A stretch of 64,000 nt of DNA from Desulfurivibrio dismutans (lineage in GTDB: Bacteria > Desulfobacterota > Desulfobulbia > Desulfobulbales > Desulfurivibrionaceae). Positions 6,852-16,252 of this stretch are shown here, in pieces. The stretch lies in the NCBI RefSeq assembly GCF_029210385.1, contig NZ_JARGDQ010000002.1:299385-363384 (forward strand), given 5' to 3'. The position numbers and the translations under genes are program-made. The notes beneath the pieces were generated by a model, which was not told the origin of the DNA, did not search any database, and saw only the letters and a list, made by a program, of their open reading frames with translations. How positions within the stretch are numbered: the first letter of the stretch is position 1; the number at the start of each line of letters is the position of its first letter.

Positions 6852-8759
6852 ATGGCGGGTTCGACTTTAGCCGGAGTTCCACAACATATCTCCCTGGCCC
6901 CGGAACAGTTGCTCCAAGGCGGGGAGGTGGTGGTCATTGTCGACGACGATGCCGCCATCCGGGAACCCCTTCGACGCTACTTCTCCAACCAGGGGCTGGC
7001 GGTGGAGGAAAGCGCCACCGGTGCCGGACTGCTCGACCTGCTGAAGCACCGGAAAGTGGCCCTGGTCCTGCTGGACATCGGCCTGCCCGATATCGACGGG
7101 GTTACCCTGCTGCCCCAGGTGGTGGAAAAAGACCACGATATAGCGGTGGTGATGCTAACCGGGGTGGCTGATCTGCAGGTAGCTATGGAGTGCATACGCC
7201 AGGGAGCTACCGACTACATCTCCAAGCCGGCCAATTTCGATCAGATTTTCCATGTTTCCCGCAAGGCCCTGGAAAAGCGGCGGCTGGTGTTGGAAAACCG
7301 CAAATACCAGGAAGAGCTGGAAGAGGCCCACTTCCGGCTGCGGCTGCTCCATCAGCTTTCCCTGAAGATGAACAACGTATATCTCAGCACCGTGGAACTC
7401 GATGAGATCCTGCAGGCGGTGCTGGTGGGGATTACCGCCCAGGAAGGGCTGGGCTTCAATCGTGCTTTCCTGGCCATGTTCACCGAGGATGAAAAAGAGC
7501 TGCGCGGGCATATGGCCATCGGCCCGGGGTGCCGCGAGGAGGCCGGCCGAATATGGGGGGAGATGCGGGAAAAGGGCATGGACTTTGGTCAGATCGTGCA
7601 GGATATCCGGCAACGCTGCAACGATGACGACTCGCAAGTTAACCGTATTGTCCGGCATCTTACCGTGTCGGCCGAAGAAAAGGACAACCTGCTGATCAGG
7701 GCGGTGAACAGTCGCCGCAGTGTCCTGGTTTCCCGGGACTACGGCGGGATATCCCTGCTGCTGAATCGTGATTGGGGTAACGGTGAGGAGGATGGCGATG
7801 GGGGACACCTGCCCGCCGGCGAGTCGGTGCCGATACCCCACGATCTTATCGGTACTCTGGGTGAAGGCAGCTTCGTGGTGGTCCCTCTCTATTCGCCCGG
7901 ACGGGCCTTTGGGGTGATCATTGCCGACAACTACGTCACCGGCCGGAGCATCACCGGTGTCCATGTCAGCGCCCTGGAGCTTTTTGCCAGCCAGGCCAGC
8001 TTGGCCATCGAGCAGAGTCATCTGTACCAGGAGATGCAGCAGCGGTTGGCGGAACTTGAAGCCCTGTACGACGAACTCAACCGCAGCAAGGATCTGCTGG
8101 TGGAAGCCGAGCGTTATTCGGCCATCGGCCAGATGGCGGCTCAGCTGGTGCATACCATCCGTAATCCCATTACCTCCATCGGCGGGGTTTCCCGGATTCT
8201 GCAGAAAAAAACCGACGATGAAAGCTGGGGCAAGTATATCAAGGTGATTACCCGGGAAACCGCCCGTCTGGAGTCCACCTTAAATGAGCTGTTTGACTTT
8301 GTCAGTCAGGTCAAGCTGGAAAAACATCCCCTGCAGCTTTGTGATCTGGTGAACAAGACCTTGTTGCTGCTCCAACAGGAGATTAAACGTCAACAGATCA
8401 AGTGGCATATCCAGTGTCCGCCCGATGGAATGACCGCCCGGGCCGATGAACGCCAGATGCGGCAGGTCTTTTTGCAACTGCTGAAAAACAGTGTGGAGGC
8501 CATGCCCGACGGCGGTGTTTTGACCATAACCATCAACGAGGAAGAGGGGCAGGCGGTAATCCGGATCTGCGACACCGGTACCGGGCTGCTCAGTTCCCAG
8601 GTGGAACGGGCCCGGGATCCGTTCTTCACCACCAAAACCTATGGCACCGGCATGGGTCTGACCTTGGTGGAAAAAGCCGTGGAGGCCCACGGGGGCACTT
8701 TTACCCTGAAGACGGCCAAAACCGGCGGAATGGAGGCAACCGTCCGGATTCCCCTATGA
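6852..8759 (+). CDS. Hybrid response regulator / GAF / histidine kinase
   Basis: This 635-residue cytoplasmic protein has a receiver domain first (about 24-140; IVDDD, phospho-Asp in LVLLDIGLPDIDG, ISKP), then a coiled coil, a GAF-like sensory domain (about 185-395), and a kinase core with H-box AAQLVHTIRNPITSIGG, N-box LLKNSVEAMPDGG, and ATP lid ICDTGTGLL with DPFFTTKTYGTGMGL. A receiver at the N-terminus suggests the kinase is itself controlled by phosphorylation within a phosphorelay. No membrane segment is seen. It overlaps the next gene by ATGA, so the two are translationally coupled. The partner regulator is not in the window. Confidence 0.92.
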   Translation: MAGSTLAGVPQHISLAPEQLLQGGEVVVIVDDDAAIREPLRRYFSNQGLAVEESATGAGLLDLLKHRKVALVLLDIGLPDIDGVTLLPQVVEKDHDIAVVMLTGVADLQVAMECIRQGATDYISKPANFDQIFHVSRKALEKRRLVLENRKYQEELEEAHFRLRLLHQLSLKMNNVYLSTVELDEILQAVLVGITAQEGLGFNRAFLAMFTEDEKELRGHMAIGPGCREEAGRIWGEMREKGMDFGQIVQDIRQRCNDDDSQVNRIVRHLTVSAEEKDNLLIRAVNSRRSVLVSRDYGGISLLLNRDWGNGEEDGDGGHLPAGESVPIPHDLIGTLGEGSFVVVPLYSPGRAFGVIIADNYVTGRSITGVHVSALELFASQASLAIEQSHLYQEMQQRLAELEALYDELNRSKDLLVEAERYSAIGQMAAQLVHTIRNPITSIGGVSRILQKKTDDESWGKYIKVITRETARLESTLNELFDFVSQVKLEKHPLQLCDLVNKTLLLLQQEIKRQQIKWHIQCPPDGMTARADERQMRQVFLQLLKNSVEAMPDGGVLTITINEEEGQAVIRICDTGTGLLSSQVERARDPFFTTKTYGTGMGLTLVEKAVEAHGGTFTLKTAKTGGMEATVRIPL

Positions 8760-9835
8760 AGATCGGTGAACAGACTTTTCCCGCCCGGCCGCCTGAAGGT
8801 CGAGGTGATGCCCAGCCGGCCAGCCGCAGTGCCGGTCCGGCTGCAGCCTGGGAGCCTGGGCGTCTGGTCCAGGGCCGGGTGGTCAGTGCCGGTGCCGATG
8901 GCCGGGTGGTGTTGGAACTGGGCGGGGAGCGGGTCAGTGCCCGCAGTTCGGTTCCTTTGACCCCGGGCCGGGAATTCTGGTTTGAGGTTCGCCAGGGGGG
9001 CAGTGAGCCCCGGCTGGCTTTGGCGGATAATAAAGGGGCCATGTACCGCTTTCTGCAGCAAGCCGCCGGTGGCCTTGGCGACTTGAGCCGGCTGGGGCAA
9101 CTTGCCCCCCTGGTCAAGACCGCCGGCTTGTCGGCTGAACCGGCGGATCTGCTGGCTCGGCTTGCCCTGGGGGCGCAACCGGCTCCGGAAAAGCTTATTC
9201 AACTGGCTTCCTGGCTGCGACCGGGAGGAGGGGTAGGGGCCGGCGGCGGCTGGTCCTGGCCCACCAACGTTACCGGTAGCGCACACTCCCCCGCCACCCT
9301 CTCCGGGCAACTGCAAGCGATGCTGGCGCTGTTGCGGCAACAGCCGCCGGCCGGAGTCGACCGGGAGATGATGGCCGCTTTAGGCAGGGTCAGCGGTATG
9401 CTGGAGGCCATGGCCGGGATGAATGAGCAGCCGCCGTCTCTCCAGCAGTCGCCCCTGTGGCTGTTGCCCTGTTTTTTTGCCCTTGATGCCGGGGCCGGCA
9501 GCTGGCTGTTAAGCCAGGAAGAAACAGGCCAAGAGGAGGGGGAAGAGACCACGATCCTGGCCTTTTTTCTGGAGATGAGCCGGCTGGGTGAACTGCAGTT
9601 GCAGGCCCGGCTGCAGGGTGAGCGGCTGGAGGGGGATTTTTTTCTGGCCCGGCCCGAGGCTGTCGCCTTTATGCGGGGACGGCTGGGGGATTTGCGAGAG
9701 CGCCTGGCAGCACTGGGTTATCAGGCCGATTTCCGCTGTCGGCTAAGCGCGGGACCACTACTGCCGGCCCTGAAAGAGACCCTGGAAAAAGCTGCCGGCG
9801 GCGGTGAGCAGCGGTTGATTGATCTTAAAGCTTAA
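8756..9835 (+). CDS. FliK-like protein (putative flagellar hook-length control domain)
   Basis: The 359-residue protein has an N-terminal Gly/Ala/Pro-rich region and a segment resembling a small beta-barrel (LVQGRVVSAGADGRVVLELG). It ends in a region (MSRLGELQLQARLQGERLEG ... FMRGRLGDLRERLAALGY) that resembles the C-terminal domain of FliK hook-length proteins. The assignment rests on that pattern and on flgM elsewhere in the window, so it is moderate. It is coupled to the upstream kinase by an ATGA overlap. Its 3' end overlaps that of the convergent kinase gene by 4 bp. An uncharacterised protein is the alternative. Confidence 0.5.
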   Translation: MKIGEQTFPARPPEGRGDAQPASRSAGPAAAWEPGRLVQGRVVSAGADGRVVLELGGERVSARSSVPLTPGREFWFEVRQGGSEPRLALADNKGAMYRFLQQAAGGLGDLSRLGQLAPLVKTAGLSAEPADLLARLALGAQPAPEKLIQLASWLRPGGGVGAGGGWSWPTNVTGSAHSPATLSGQLQAMLALLRQQPPAGVDREMMAALGRVSGMLEAMAGMNEQPPSLQQSPLWLLPCFFALDAGAGSWLLSQEETGQEEGEETTILAFFLEMSRLGELQLQARLQGERLEGDFFLARPEAVAFMRGRLGDLRERLAALGYQADFRCRLSAGPLLPALKETLEKAAGGGEQRLIDLKA

Positions 9836-12030
9836 AGCGTTGGCGTTGTGGCCCCGGTCGGCGACCTGATGCCGGTTAAGGGCAACGCAAAAGTGAAGGT
9901 GCTGCCCCGGCCCGGGCCCTCGGAACCGGCCCGGATCCAGCCGCCGTGGTGGGCCACTATTTTCCGGCACAAAGCCAACCCCACCCCGCTGCCCGGATAT
10001 TGCTCCCGGCTTTGCAGGCGGGAGAATACCTGAAACAGGCGGTCCTTTTGCGCCGGGTCGATGCCGATACCCCGATCGCTGACCGCTACCTGCCAGTACC
10101 CGTCGCGGATCAGGCTGTTTACCTCAACCTTGGGCTGCTCTTCCGGTCGGTGGTACTTAAGGGCGTTATCAAGCAGGTTCTGAAGCAGCCGGGTGAGTTC
10201 GTCGCGGCTGGCGAAAACCTCCGGCCAGTGACCGCTGATTTTAATCTCCGCCTGTTTTTCTTTGATCACCGGATCTAAAAAGAGGACTGCTTCGTCCAAG
10301 GCCCGGCGGCTGGCTACAGGCTGCATGGGTTCGGTTTTGCGGCCCACCCGGGAGTAGTCCAGGAGGGCCACAATCATGTTGTCCAGCCGTTGGGCGCCGG
10401 CCACCGCGTAATGCAGTGATTCGGCTTCGGCGGCACTTAAGCGCGGACCCAGCTGTTTGGCCAGCAGTTGCAGGTGACCGGTGATCATCCGCAGCGGCTG
10501 GCGCATGTCGTGGGAGATGGCGTAAGCGAACTGGAACAGTTCGGCGTTGGAGCGCTTGATTTCACCTTCCGCAGCTTTACGGGCGCTGATGTCCACCAGG
10601 ATGCCTTCGGCGAACAGCGGCTTACCCGGTTTTTCGCTTACCAGGCGCGCGCTTATGGCTACCCAGATGGCCGTTCCGTCCCGGCGGCGCATGGCAACCT
10701 CGAAATCCTGCACCTCCCCCCGTTCTTGCAGGGTCTGCCACAGTTGCTGCCGGTCTTTGCCGTGCAGATACAGCTGTTTTGCCACGTTGGCAATGTCCTG
10801 CAGCATCTCACCAGGCGAATCATAGCCAAAAATTTTAGCCATGGCGGAATTAATCAGGTAAAAACGCCCTTCCGGGCTGCTCTGGAAAATACCTTGCAGA
10901 GATTGCTCAAAAATATTGCGGTAACCTTCCTCGGCCTCTTTGAGGCGTCGGGTCTGCTCCTCCAGGCTGGCGGCCATGCGGTCGAAAGCCTGGGCCAGTT
11001 GACCCAACTCGTCGGGGCTGTGGGGCAAGTCGCTGCGAGCGGCCAGGTCGCCTTCATTGAGACGCCGGGTGGCGGTGACCAGCTTGCCCAGCGGAGTCAG
11101 CAACAGGTGACCGCTGAACATCCAGATCAGTATCAGGGCGGCCAGAATGGCGCCGCCCAAAAGTCCAAGATTGCGCCACAAAGCCCAGCGGCTGGCCTGC
11201 AGGGCTTCTTCTTTCAAGATGGCAATATGGATGACCATGTAGGGCTCGGTGGTATGGGGGAGAAAAAATTGCCGGTAGGCGAACAGGCGCGGGCGTTTAT
11301 CTCCACCGGGATAAACCACGGCGCCCTGTGGTTCGGGGCCGCTGAAAAAAGACCAGGCATGGTCCGGCACCTCTTCGCCGCTGGGGAAATGGTCGGCGGG
11401 TGGAAAGCGAAACAGCCGCCGGCCCTGGTGGTCCAGAATCCCCAGCACTGTTTGCGGGGGCAGTTCGGCTTTCAGGAAAGTGTCGACGAACAGTTCAAAG
11501 CTGTAGCCGGCCTGGATTACCCCTGCCAAGTGTTGTCGGTCATCGTAAATCGGTAAGGCGAAGCGGAAGCTTGGGGTGCCGGTGATTCTGCCCATACTGT
11601 ATTCTCCGGCCGCCAGCCGGCCGGTGGCCACCGCTTGGCGAAACTGTCGGCTGGCGGCGATATTGAACGGCTCCACCGGCCTCCCGGCGGCCACCAGGTC
11701 CCCACGGGAATCGAAAAGCCCGATATTGATCAGGTGAGGCAGAGGTTCCAGCAGTTCGGCAAAAAAGTAACCGCAGGCCTCAGCGTCCAGATCTTCCACC
11801 ATGGGTAACCGGGAGATGGTTGCGAGCATGGTGCCGATGGATTCCGTCAGCAGTTTTTGCTGCTCGGCCAGAGTGTCCACCAGCAGGATCGCTTCCCGGT
11901 GGCCTTCTGCAATGGCCTCCTGGTGGCGCTCATGGCCGGTGTAGTAAATGATTGCCAGGGCTGGGGTCAGGGCGGCTGCCAGTAACAGCAGCAGCTTGTT
12001 GCGAATGGAGGGGCGAAAAAGTAGCTTCAC
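9832..12030 (-). CDS. Membrane-bound sensor histidine kinase (periplasmic sensor, HAMP, PAS, HisKA, HATPase)
   Basis: The 732-residue protein has an N-terminal membrane helix (about 12-30), a periplasmic PDC/Cache-like sensor of roughly 240 residues, a second helix (about 290-312), HAMP, and a PAS domain (about 365-490). A phytochrome-type HisKA with SHDMRQPLRMITGHLQLL and an HATPase with LLQNLLDNALKYH, VSDRGIGIDP and YPGSGVGLALCRKIV complete it. It probably senses a small extracellular ligand and phosphorylates an unlinked regulator. Its 3' end overlaps the convergent FliK-like gene by 4 bp. No response regulator is adjacent. Confidence 0.93.
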   Translation of the reverse strand: MKLLFRPSIRNKLLLLLAAALTPALAIIYYTGHERHQEAIAEGHREAILLVDTLAEQQKLLTESIGTMLATISRLPMVEDLDAEACGYFFAELLEPLPHLINIGLFDSRGDLVAAGRPVEPFNIAASRQFRQAVATGRLAAGEYSMGRITGTPSFRFALPIYDDRQHLAGVIQAGYSFELFVDTFLKAELPPQTVLGILDHQGRRLFRFPPADHFPSGEEVPDHAWSFFSGPEPQGAVVYPGGDKRPRLFAYRQFFLPHTTEPYMVIHIAILKEEALQASRWALWRNLGLLGGAILAALILIWMFSGHLLLTPLGKLVTATRRLNEGDLAARSDLPHSPDELGQLAQAFDRMAASLEEQTRRLKEAEEGYRNIFEQSLQGIFQSSPEGRFYLINSAMAKIFGYDSPGEMLQDIANVAKQLYLHGKDRQQLWQTLQERGEVQDFEVAMRRRDGTAIWVAISARLVSEKPGKPLFAEGILVDISARKAAEGEIKRSNAELFQFAYAISHDMRQPLRMITGHLQLLAKQLGPRLSAAEAESLHYAVAGAQRLDNMIVALLDYSRVGRKTEPMQPVASRRALDEAVLFLDPVIKEKQAEIKISGHWPEVFASRDELTRLLQNLLDNALKYHRPEEQPKVEVNSLIRDGYWQVAVSDRGIGIDPAQKDRLFQVFSRLQSREQYPGSGVGLALCRKIVAHHGGWIRAGSEGPGRGSTFTFALPLTGIRSPTGATTPTL

Positions 12031-12200
12031 GTTTTCTCCAGATTAAAGCGGCAGGACAGCCCTGAAAACGAAAAAATTTTTCACAGGTAAAAAGTGCAAG
12101 ATACTTTCTTGTAATGGAAAAAGGCCAAGCAAACAAGCGGGAAAACAGGGAAAAGAGATAATGGGCGGTCAGGGAGAGGCCCCGGAATAAATAACGGCAT

Positions 12201-12235
12201 AAAAAAAGGGGCTAACCTTCGCAGATTAACCCCTT
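12201..12235 (-). terminator. Rho-independent terminator of the tRNA-Lys/tRNA-Glu unit
   Basis: Read leftward, AAGGGGTTAAT pairs with GTTAGCCCCTT and is followed by a run of seven T. It lies 9 bp after the tRNA-Glu CCA end. The 12031-12200 stretch upstream of the kinase gene otherwise holds only AT-rich leader sequence. Confidence 0.8.
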
Positions 12236-12243
12236 GCTTTACC

Positions 12244-12321
12244 TGGCGTCCCCAACCGGATTTGAACCGGTGTTGCCGGCGTGAAAGGCCGGTGTCCTGG
12301 ACCTGACTAGACGATGGGGAC
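12244..12321 (-). tRNA. tRNA-Glu (anticodon TTC)
   Basis: The reverse strand begins GTCCCCATCGTCTAG, has anticodon loop CTTTCAC with TTC, T-arm GGTTCAAATCC, acceptor end TGGGGAC-G and an encoded CCA (12246-12244). All four arms are intact. It is transcribed after tRNA-Lys. Confidence 0.95.
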
Positions 12322-12395
12322 CAAGATGTAATACCTGGTCGGCGCAAGGGTTGGCGGAAAAGTTTCAACCGGCCGGCTGCCTTCCGCCTTGTCGA

Positions 12396-12471
12396 TGGTG
12401 GGTCGTGTTGGACTCGAACCAACGACTCTCTGCTTAAAAGGCAGGTACTCTACCAACTGAGTTAACGACCC
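12396..12471 (-). tRNA. tRNA-Lys (anticodon TTT)
   Basis: The reverse strand begins GGGTCGTTAACTCAGTTGG, has anticodon loop CTTTTAA with TTT, T-arm GGTTCGAGTCC, acceptor ACGACCC-A and an encoded CCA (12398-12396). It is 74 bp upstream of tRNA-Glu and shares its promoter. Confidence 0.95.
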
Positions 12472-12489
12472 CCCTTGCTGAGACGCACT

Positions 12490-12518
12490 TTTTTACAACA
12501 GCCCGCAGCCGATGTCAA
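12490..12518 (-). promoter_or_regulatory. Strong sigma-70 promoter of the tRNA-Lys/tRNA-Glu unit
   Basis: Read leftward, TTGACA (12518-12513), a 17-bp spacer and TAAAAA (12495-12490). Predicted initiation is near 12483, about 12 nt before tRNA-Lys. Confidence 0.75.
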
Positions 12519-12712
12519 GTGAAAGCTGGAGTATTCCCAAAGGTCCGCCAAGGTGGCGCCCATCCCGGTGCCAAGACCAATGACTTTGGTGGATCTCCGG
12601 GGGTATTCCGGTCGCCCTGGTGAAAGTGCTTGTCGGCGGCTCCGGCGTCTGCTATTTTGCACTTTTTTTGTATATAGAGTCCCAGTTTATCAACCTGTAC
12701 GCGGAGAAACAT

Positions 12713-13318
12713 ATGGGAATCATGTCCCGGGCGGGCGGTTTTGTCCGTTACGCGGTGGAAGGCGAGATGCCGGAGAACTTCTGGGATTTTGCCGCCGAGC
12801 GGATCGCCGCCCACGCCTTTCGCGATATCGACGACGCCTTCGACGAACAGTCGGTGGGCTGGGTTTCCCTGGCCAGCATGTTTGACCACGATTTCAGCCA
12901 GGGGCCCTTTGCCGTGGGTGATTACCTGGCCATGAGCATGCGGGTGGACGAGCGCAAGGTGGCGGCCCGGATCTTGAAAAAATTCTGCCTCAAGGAAGAG
13001 GATCGGCTGAAAAAAATGCACCAGGTGCCCAAACTCAGCCGGGCCCAGAAGATCGAGATCAAGGACAACATGCACCTGATGCTGCTGAAAAAGTCCTTTC
13101 CGGCTCCGGCGGTCTACGACCTGTGCTGGAACCTGGCGGCGGGCACCATCCTCTTTTTCTCCGGCAACCAAAAGGCCCAGGAAACCTTCGAGGAGCTGTT
13201 TCGCAACACCTTCGAGCTGGGCATTATTTTGCAGCCGCCCTATCTGGCCGCCGAACACCTGCTGCCGCCGGAACGGCATGACCGCCTGGCGGACCTGAGC
13301 CCGGCGGTTTTTGTCTAA
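12713..13318 (+). CDS. RdgC-like recombination-associated protein
   Basis: The 201-residue product resembles the N-terminal two thirds of RdgC, a ring-forming DNA-binding protein that limits RecA action. Similar features are KKFCLKEEDRLKKMHQVPKL, the SRAQKIEIKDNMHLMLLKK helix region before a SFPAP strand, and FFSGNQKAQETFEELFRNTF. It is shorter than E. coli RdgC (303) and lacks the C-terminal part. I chose ATG 12713 because GGAG lies 6 nt upstream and the family start (MGIMSRAGGFVRY) fits; the frame is open upstream from a GTG at 12620. The next gene follows after 47 bp and probably works with it. Confidence 0.65.
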   Translation: MGIMSRAGGFVRYAVEGEMPENFWDFAAERIAAHAFRDIDDAFDEQSVGWVSLASMFDHDFSQGPFAVGDYLAMSMRVDERKVAARILKKFCLKEEDRLKKMHQVPKLSRAQKIEIKDNMHLMLLKKSFPAPAVYDLCWNLAAGTILFFSGNQKAQETFEELFRNTFELGIILQPPYLAAEHLLPPERHDRLADLSPAVFV

Positions 13319-13365
13319 ATTATCTAAAAGCGCCGGCCTGCCGGTTGACACATAGGAGTAAAAGC

Positions 13366-13908
13366 GTGGATCTGGTCGACCTGATCGAAGAAAAGCATTT
13401 CCTGGGCCAGGAGTTTCTGCTCTGGCTCTGGTACAAGAGCGAAGAGCGGGGCGGGGCGGTGATGGTGCCGGAGCTGGGCCGGGAGATCCTGGTGGTGTTT
13501 GAAAAACACATGCTGCTGGAGTACGGCGAGGGCGAGGCCCACGAAAAGCTGGTCTGCCGCGGCCTGATGACCGAGCTCAAGGAGGCCCGGGCCGGCCTGG
13601 CCCTGGGCAAGAAGCCGGAGCAGGCCCGGATTCGTTTTGAAATCGACAACCATGAGTGGAGCCTGACCTTGAAGGCCCGCCTGTTTGAATTCCAGAACGT
13701 CCGCCTGCCCAAGACCGAAACCGGCAGCGGCGACAGCGACGACCCCATGGAAGTGGAAGGTCGGCTGCTGGACCAGATCGGTCTTTATGAAACGGCCCAG
13801 CGCACCATCGACCAGCTTTTCCGCGCCTTTCTGGAGCTGCGCTGCGGCGAACAGTGGCCGGCGGAATTGGAGCGGGTGCAGCAATGGGTGCGCAAAGGAG
13901 TTAACTAA
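13366..13908 (+). CDS. Uncharacterised protein paired with the RdgC-like gene
   Basis: The 180-residue product begins (GTG) [25 protein letters not shown] lies 7 nt upstream, which favours this start over the TTG at 13345. The sequence is rich in Glu, Leu and Arg, has no signal or membrane segment, and includes [20 protein letters not shown] and a C-terminal helical part. I do not recognise a named domain. Tight position between the RdgC-like gene and gatB (4 bp gap to the gatB ATG) indicates one operon. A role alongside the RdgC-like protein is an inference from gene order only. Confidence 0.75.
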   Translation: MDLVDLIEEKHFLGQEFLLWLWYKSEERGGAVMVPELGREILVVFEKHMLLEYGEGEAHEKLVCRGLMTELKEARAGLALGKKPEQARIRFEIDNHEWSLTLKARLFEFQNVRLPKTETGSGDSDDPMEVEGRLLDQIGLYETAQRTIDQLFRAFLELRCGEQWPAELERVQQWVRKGVN

Positions 13909-13912
13909 AACC

Positions 13913-15352
13913 ATGGAACTGGAAACCGTCATCGGGCTGGAGGTGCATGCCCAGCTGAAAACCAAGAGCAAAATTTTCTGCGGCTGCAGTACCGAGTTCG
14001 GCCGCCCGCCCAACAGCAACACCTGCCCGGTCTGCTTAGGGATGCCCGGCGTGCTGCCGGTACTCAACCGCCGGGTGGTGGAGTTTGCCATCAAGCTGGC
14101 CCTGGCCACCGACTGCACCGTCAACCGGCGCAACATCTTCGCCCGCAAGAACTATTTTTACCCGGACCTGCCCAAGGGCTACCAGATCTCCCAGTTCGAC
14201 CTGCCCATCGCCGAGCACGGAAGGCTGACCATCGAGCCGGAAGGGGCTCCCAGCCGCCGCATCGGCATTACCCGCATCCACATGGAAGAGGATGCCGGCA
14301 AGCTGATCCACGACGAGCGCGAACCCCAAAGCTATGTCGATCTCAACCGCACCGGGGTGCCGCTGCTGGAGATCGTCAGCGAACCGGATCTGCGCACGCC
14401 GGCCGAGGCCGCCGCCTATCTGCGCAAGCTGCACGCCATCGTGCGCTATCTCGATATCTGTGACGGCAACATGCAGGAGGGCAGCTTCCGCTGCGACGCC
14501 AACATCTCTCTGCGCCCCAAGGGGCAGCAGGAGTTCGGCACCCGCACCGAACTCAAGAACATGAACTCCTTCCGCAACGTGCAAAAGGCCCTGGAATACG
14601 AGGAGCGCCGCCAGCGCGACCTGCTGCTGGACGGCCGGGAGGTGGTCCAGGTCACCCTGCTCTGGGATGCCGACAAGGGGGTCAGCCAGGCCATGCGCTC
14701 GAAGGAAGAGGCTCACGATTACCGCTACTTTCCCGACCCCGACCTGGTGCCGGTGGAGATCAGCGAGGCCTGGCTGGAAGAGGTCCGCGCCGGCCTGCCG
14801 GAGCTGCCTTTGGCCCGCAAGACCCGCTTTATTGAGCAGTTGGGGCTGCCGGACTATGACGCCGAGGTGCTGACCTCCAGCCGCGAACTGGCCGACTATT
14901 TTGAACAGGCCCTGGCCGCCTATCCGGCGGCCAAGAAGCTCAGCAACTGGATCATGACCGAGCTGATGCGGGTGCTGAAGGGCGATGAGGGTATCGACAT
15001 CGCCGCCTGCCCGGTCAGCCCGCCGCACCTGGCCCGCCTGCTGACCATGGTGGACGAGGGGATGATCAGCGGCAAGATCGCCAAGACGGTGTTTGAAGAG
15101 ATGATGAACACCGGGGCTGCCCCCGATGCCGTGGTCAAGGAAAAGAACCTGGTGCAGGTCAGCGACGAGGGCGAGCTGCTGACCGTGGTCCGTGAGATCA
15201 TCGCCGCCAACCCGGCGCAGGTGGAGCAGTTCCGGGGCGGCAAGAGCAAGGTCATGGGCTTTTTCGTCGGCCAGTTGATGAAGCAGACCAAGGGCAAGGC
15301 CAACCCGCAACTGGCCAACGAGCTTTTCAGCCGGGAACTCCAGGGAGAATAA
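13913..15352 (+). CDS. gatB: Aspartyl/glutamyl-tRNA(Asn/Gln) amidotransferase subunit B
   Basis: The 479-residue subunit of GatCAB binds misacylated Glu-tRNA(Gln) or Asp-tRNA(Asn) and phosphorylates the amino acid before amidation. Seen: opening [20 protein letters not shown], zinc-site region FCGCSTEFG ... [32 protein letters not shown], and the C-terminal YqeY-like tail ending [14 protein letters not shown]. The frame is open upstream, but AAAGGAG 12 nt before ATG 13913 and family length fix the start. gatA and gatC are not in the window. Presence implies indirect Gln-tRNA or Asn-tRNA synthesis. Confidence 0.96.
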   Translation: MELETVIGLEVHAQLKTKSKIFCGCSTEFGRPPNSNTCPVCLGMPGVLPVLNRRVVEFAIKLALATDCTVNRRNIFARKNYFYPDLPKGYQISQFDLPIAEHGRLTIEPEGAPSRRIGITRIHMEEDAGKLIHDEREPQSYVDLNRTGVPLLEIVSEPDLRTPAEAAAYLRKLHAIVRYLDICDGNMQEGSFRCDANISLRPKGQQEFGTRTELKNMNSFRNVQKALEYEERRQRDLLLDGREVVQVTLLWDADKGVSQAMRSKEEAHDYRYFPDPDLVPVEISEAWLEEVRAGLPELPLARKTRFIEQLGLPDYDAEVLTSSRELADYFEQALAAYPAAKKLSNWIMTELMRVLKGDEGIDIAACPVSPPHLARLLTMVDEGMISGKIAKTVFEEMMNTGAAPDAVVKEKNLVQVSDEGELLTVVREIIAANPAQVEQFRGGKSKVMGFFVGQLMKQTKGKANPQLANELFSRELQGE

Positions 15353-15372
15353 CCCCAGCCAAAAGTCATCCT

Positions 15373-16203
15373 ATGACCAGTAAGAGCAAGGGCAAGAGCA
15401 AGGCTCATCTTGTCGGCGATAACGGTGGGTTGCAGGCGGCGGCGCCGGTCGATCCTGCACCCGGCGTCGGCCGGCAGCACAAGGGAGAAGGGCACCGCCA
15501 GCGGCTGCGGGACCGCTTTCTGGCCCATGGCGCCGACGGCCTGACCGACAGCGACATGCTGGAGCTGCTGCTCACCATGGGCACCCCGCGCCGGGACTGC
15601 AAGGAGCCGGCCCGGCAGTTGCTGGCCCGCTTCGACAACTCGCTCAGTCGGGTGCTGGACGCCTCCCAGGCGGAACTGGAGCAGGTCAAGGGGGTGGGGG
15701 CCAAGAACGCCTTTGCCGTCCACTTCGTGCAGGCGGTGGCCCGGCGCTATTTGCGGGAGCGCCTCATCGGCAAGGAGTACCTGCGCTCCAGCCGGGAAGT
15801 GGGGGATTACCTGCTGCACGCCATGCGCGGCCTGAGCCGGGAGACCCTGGTGGCCATCCTGCTGGACGCCTCCTACGGCATCCTGGCGCTGGAAGAGATC
15901 GCCACCGGCACCCTCACCGCCGCCTCGGTACACCCCCGGGAACTGGTCAAGGCCGCCATCAAGCACAACGCCGCAGCGGTGATCCTGGCCCACAACCACC
16001 CCTCCGGCAACACCAGCCCCTCCGAACAGGACCGCCGCCTGACCCGGCACCTCTTCCTGGCCCTGGCCCTGTGTGAAATTCAACTGCTGGATCACTGCAT
16101 CGTCGGCGCCGACCAGCGCCCCTACAGCTTTGCCGACCACGGCCTGATGGAGGAAATCCGTCGCAACTGCCAGCCAATAATCCAGGAAACCCCCGGCGGG
16201 TAA
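15373..16203 (+). CDS. radC: RadC family JAMM/MPN+ protein
   Basis: This 276-residue protein has a helix-hairpin-helix-like N-terminal half (LTDSDMLELLLTMGTPRRDC, VKGVGAKNAF) and a C-terminal MPN domain with the metal-site motif HNHPSGNTSPSEQD. The family is historically called a DNA repair protein, although its real activity remains unsettled. It lies 20 bp after gatB and is likely co-transcribed. The first 40 residues (Lys/Gly-rich, then Ala/Pro) are a low-complexity extension. Confidence 0.9.
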   Translation: MTSKSKGKSKAHLVGDNGGLQAAAPVDPAPGVGRQHKGEGHRQRLRDRFLAHGADGLTDSDMLELLLTMGTPRRDCKEPARQLLARFDNSLSRVLDASQAELEQVKGVGAKNAFAVHFVQAVARRYLRERLIGKEYLRSSREVGDYLLHAMRGLSRETLVAILLDASYGILALEEIATGTLTAASVHPRELVKAAIKHNAAAVILAHNHPSGNTSPSEQDRRLTRHLFLALALCEIQLLDHCIVGADQRPYSFADHGLMEEIRRNCQPIIQETPGG

Positions 16204-16237
16204 ACGTTTACCTTTTGCGCTCCCTTTTAATTGGCGA

Positions 16238-16246
16238 TGTTATACT
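16238..16246 (+). promoter_or_regulatory. Candidate extended -10 promoter before hemW
   Basis: TG-T-TATACT is an extended -10 match between radC and hemW, without a well-placed -35. Initiation would fall at about 16253, which coincides with the hemW GTG, so either translation is nearly leaderless or the ATG at 16265 is used. Confidence 0.35.
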
Positions 16247-16252
16247 ACCGCC

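Noticed and set aside
10468..11556. A 362-codon frame opposite the membrane histidine kinase
   Set aside because: The kinase on the other strand has complete domain motifs; this frame has none and no ribosome-binding site.
12244..12471. tRNA genes as possible integration sites with mobile islands
   Set aside because: No integrase, no att-like repeats of the tRNA 3' ends and no change in gene content next to any of the five tRNA genes.
12513..12712. Possible SOS box before the RdgC-like gene
   Set aside because: No CTGT-N8-ACAG or similar LexA palindrome was found in the spacer.
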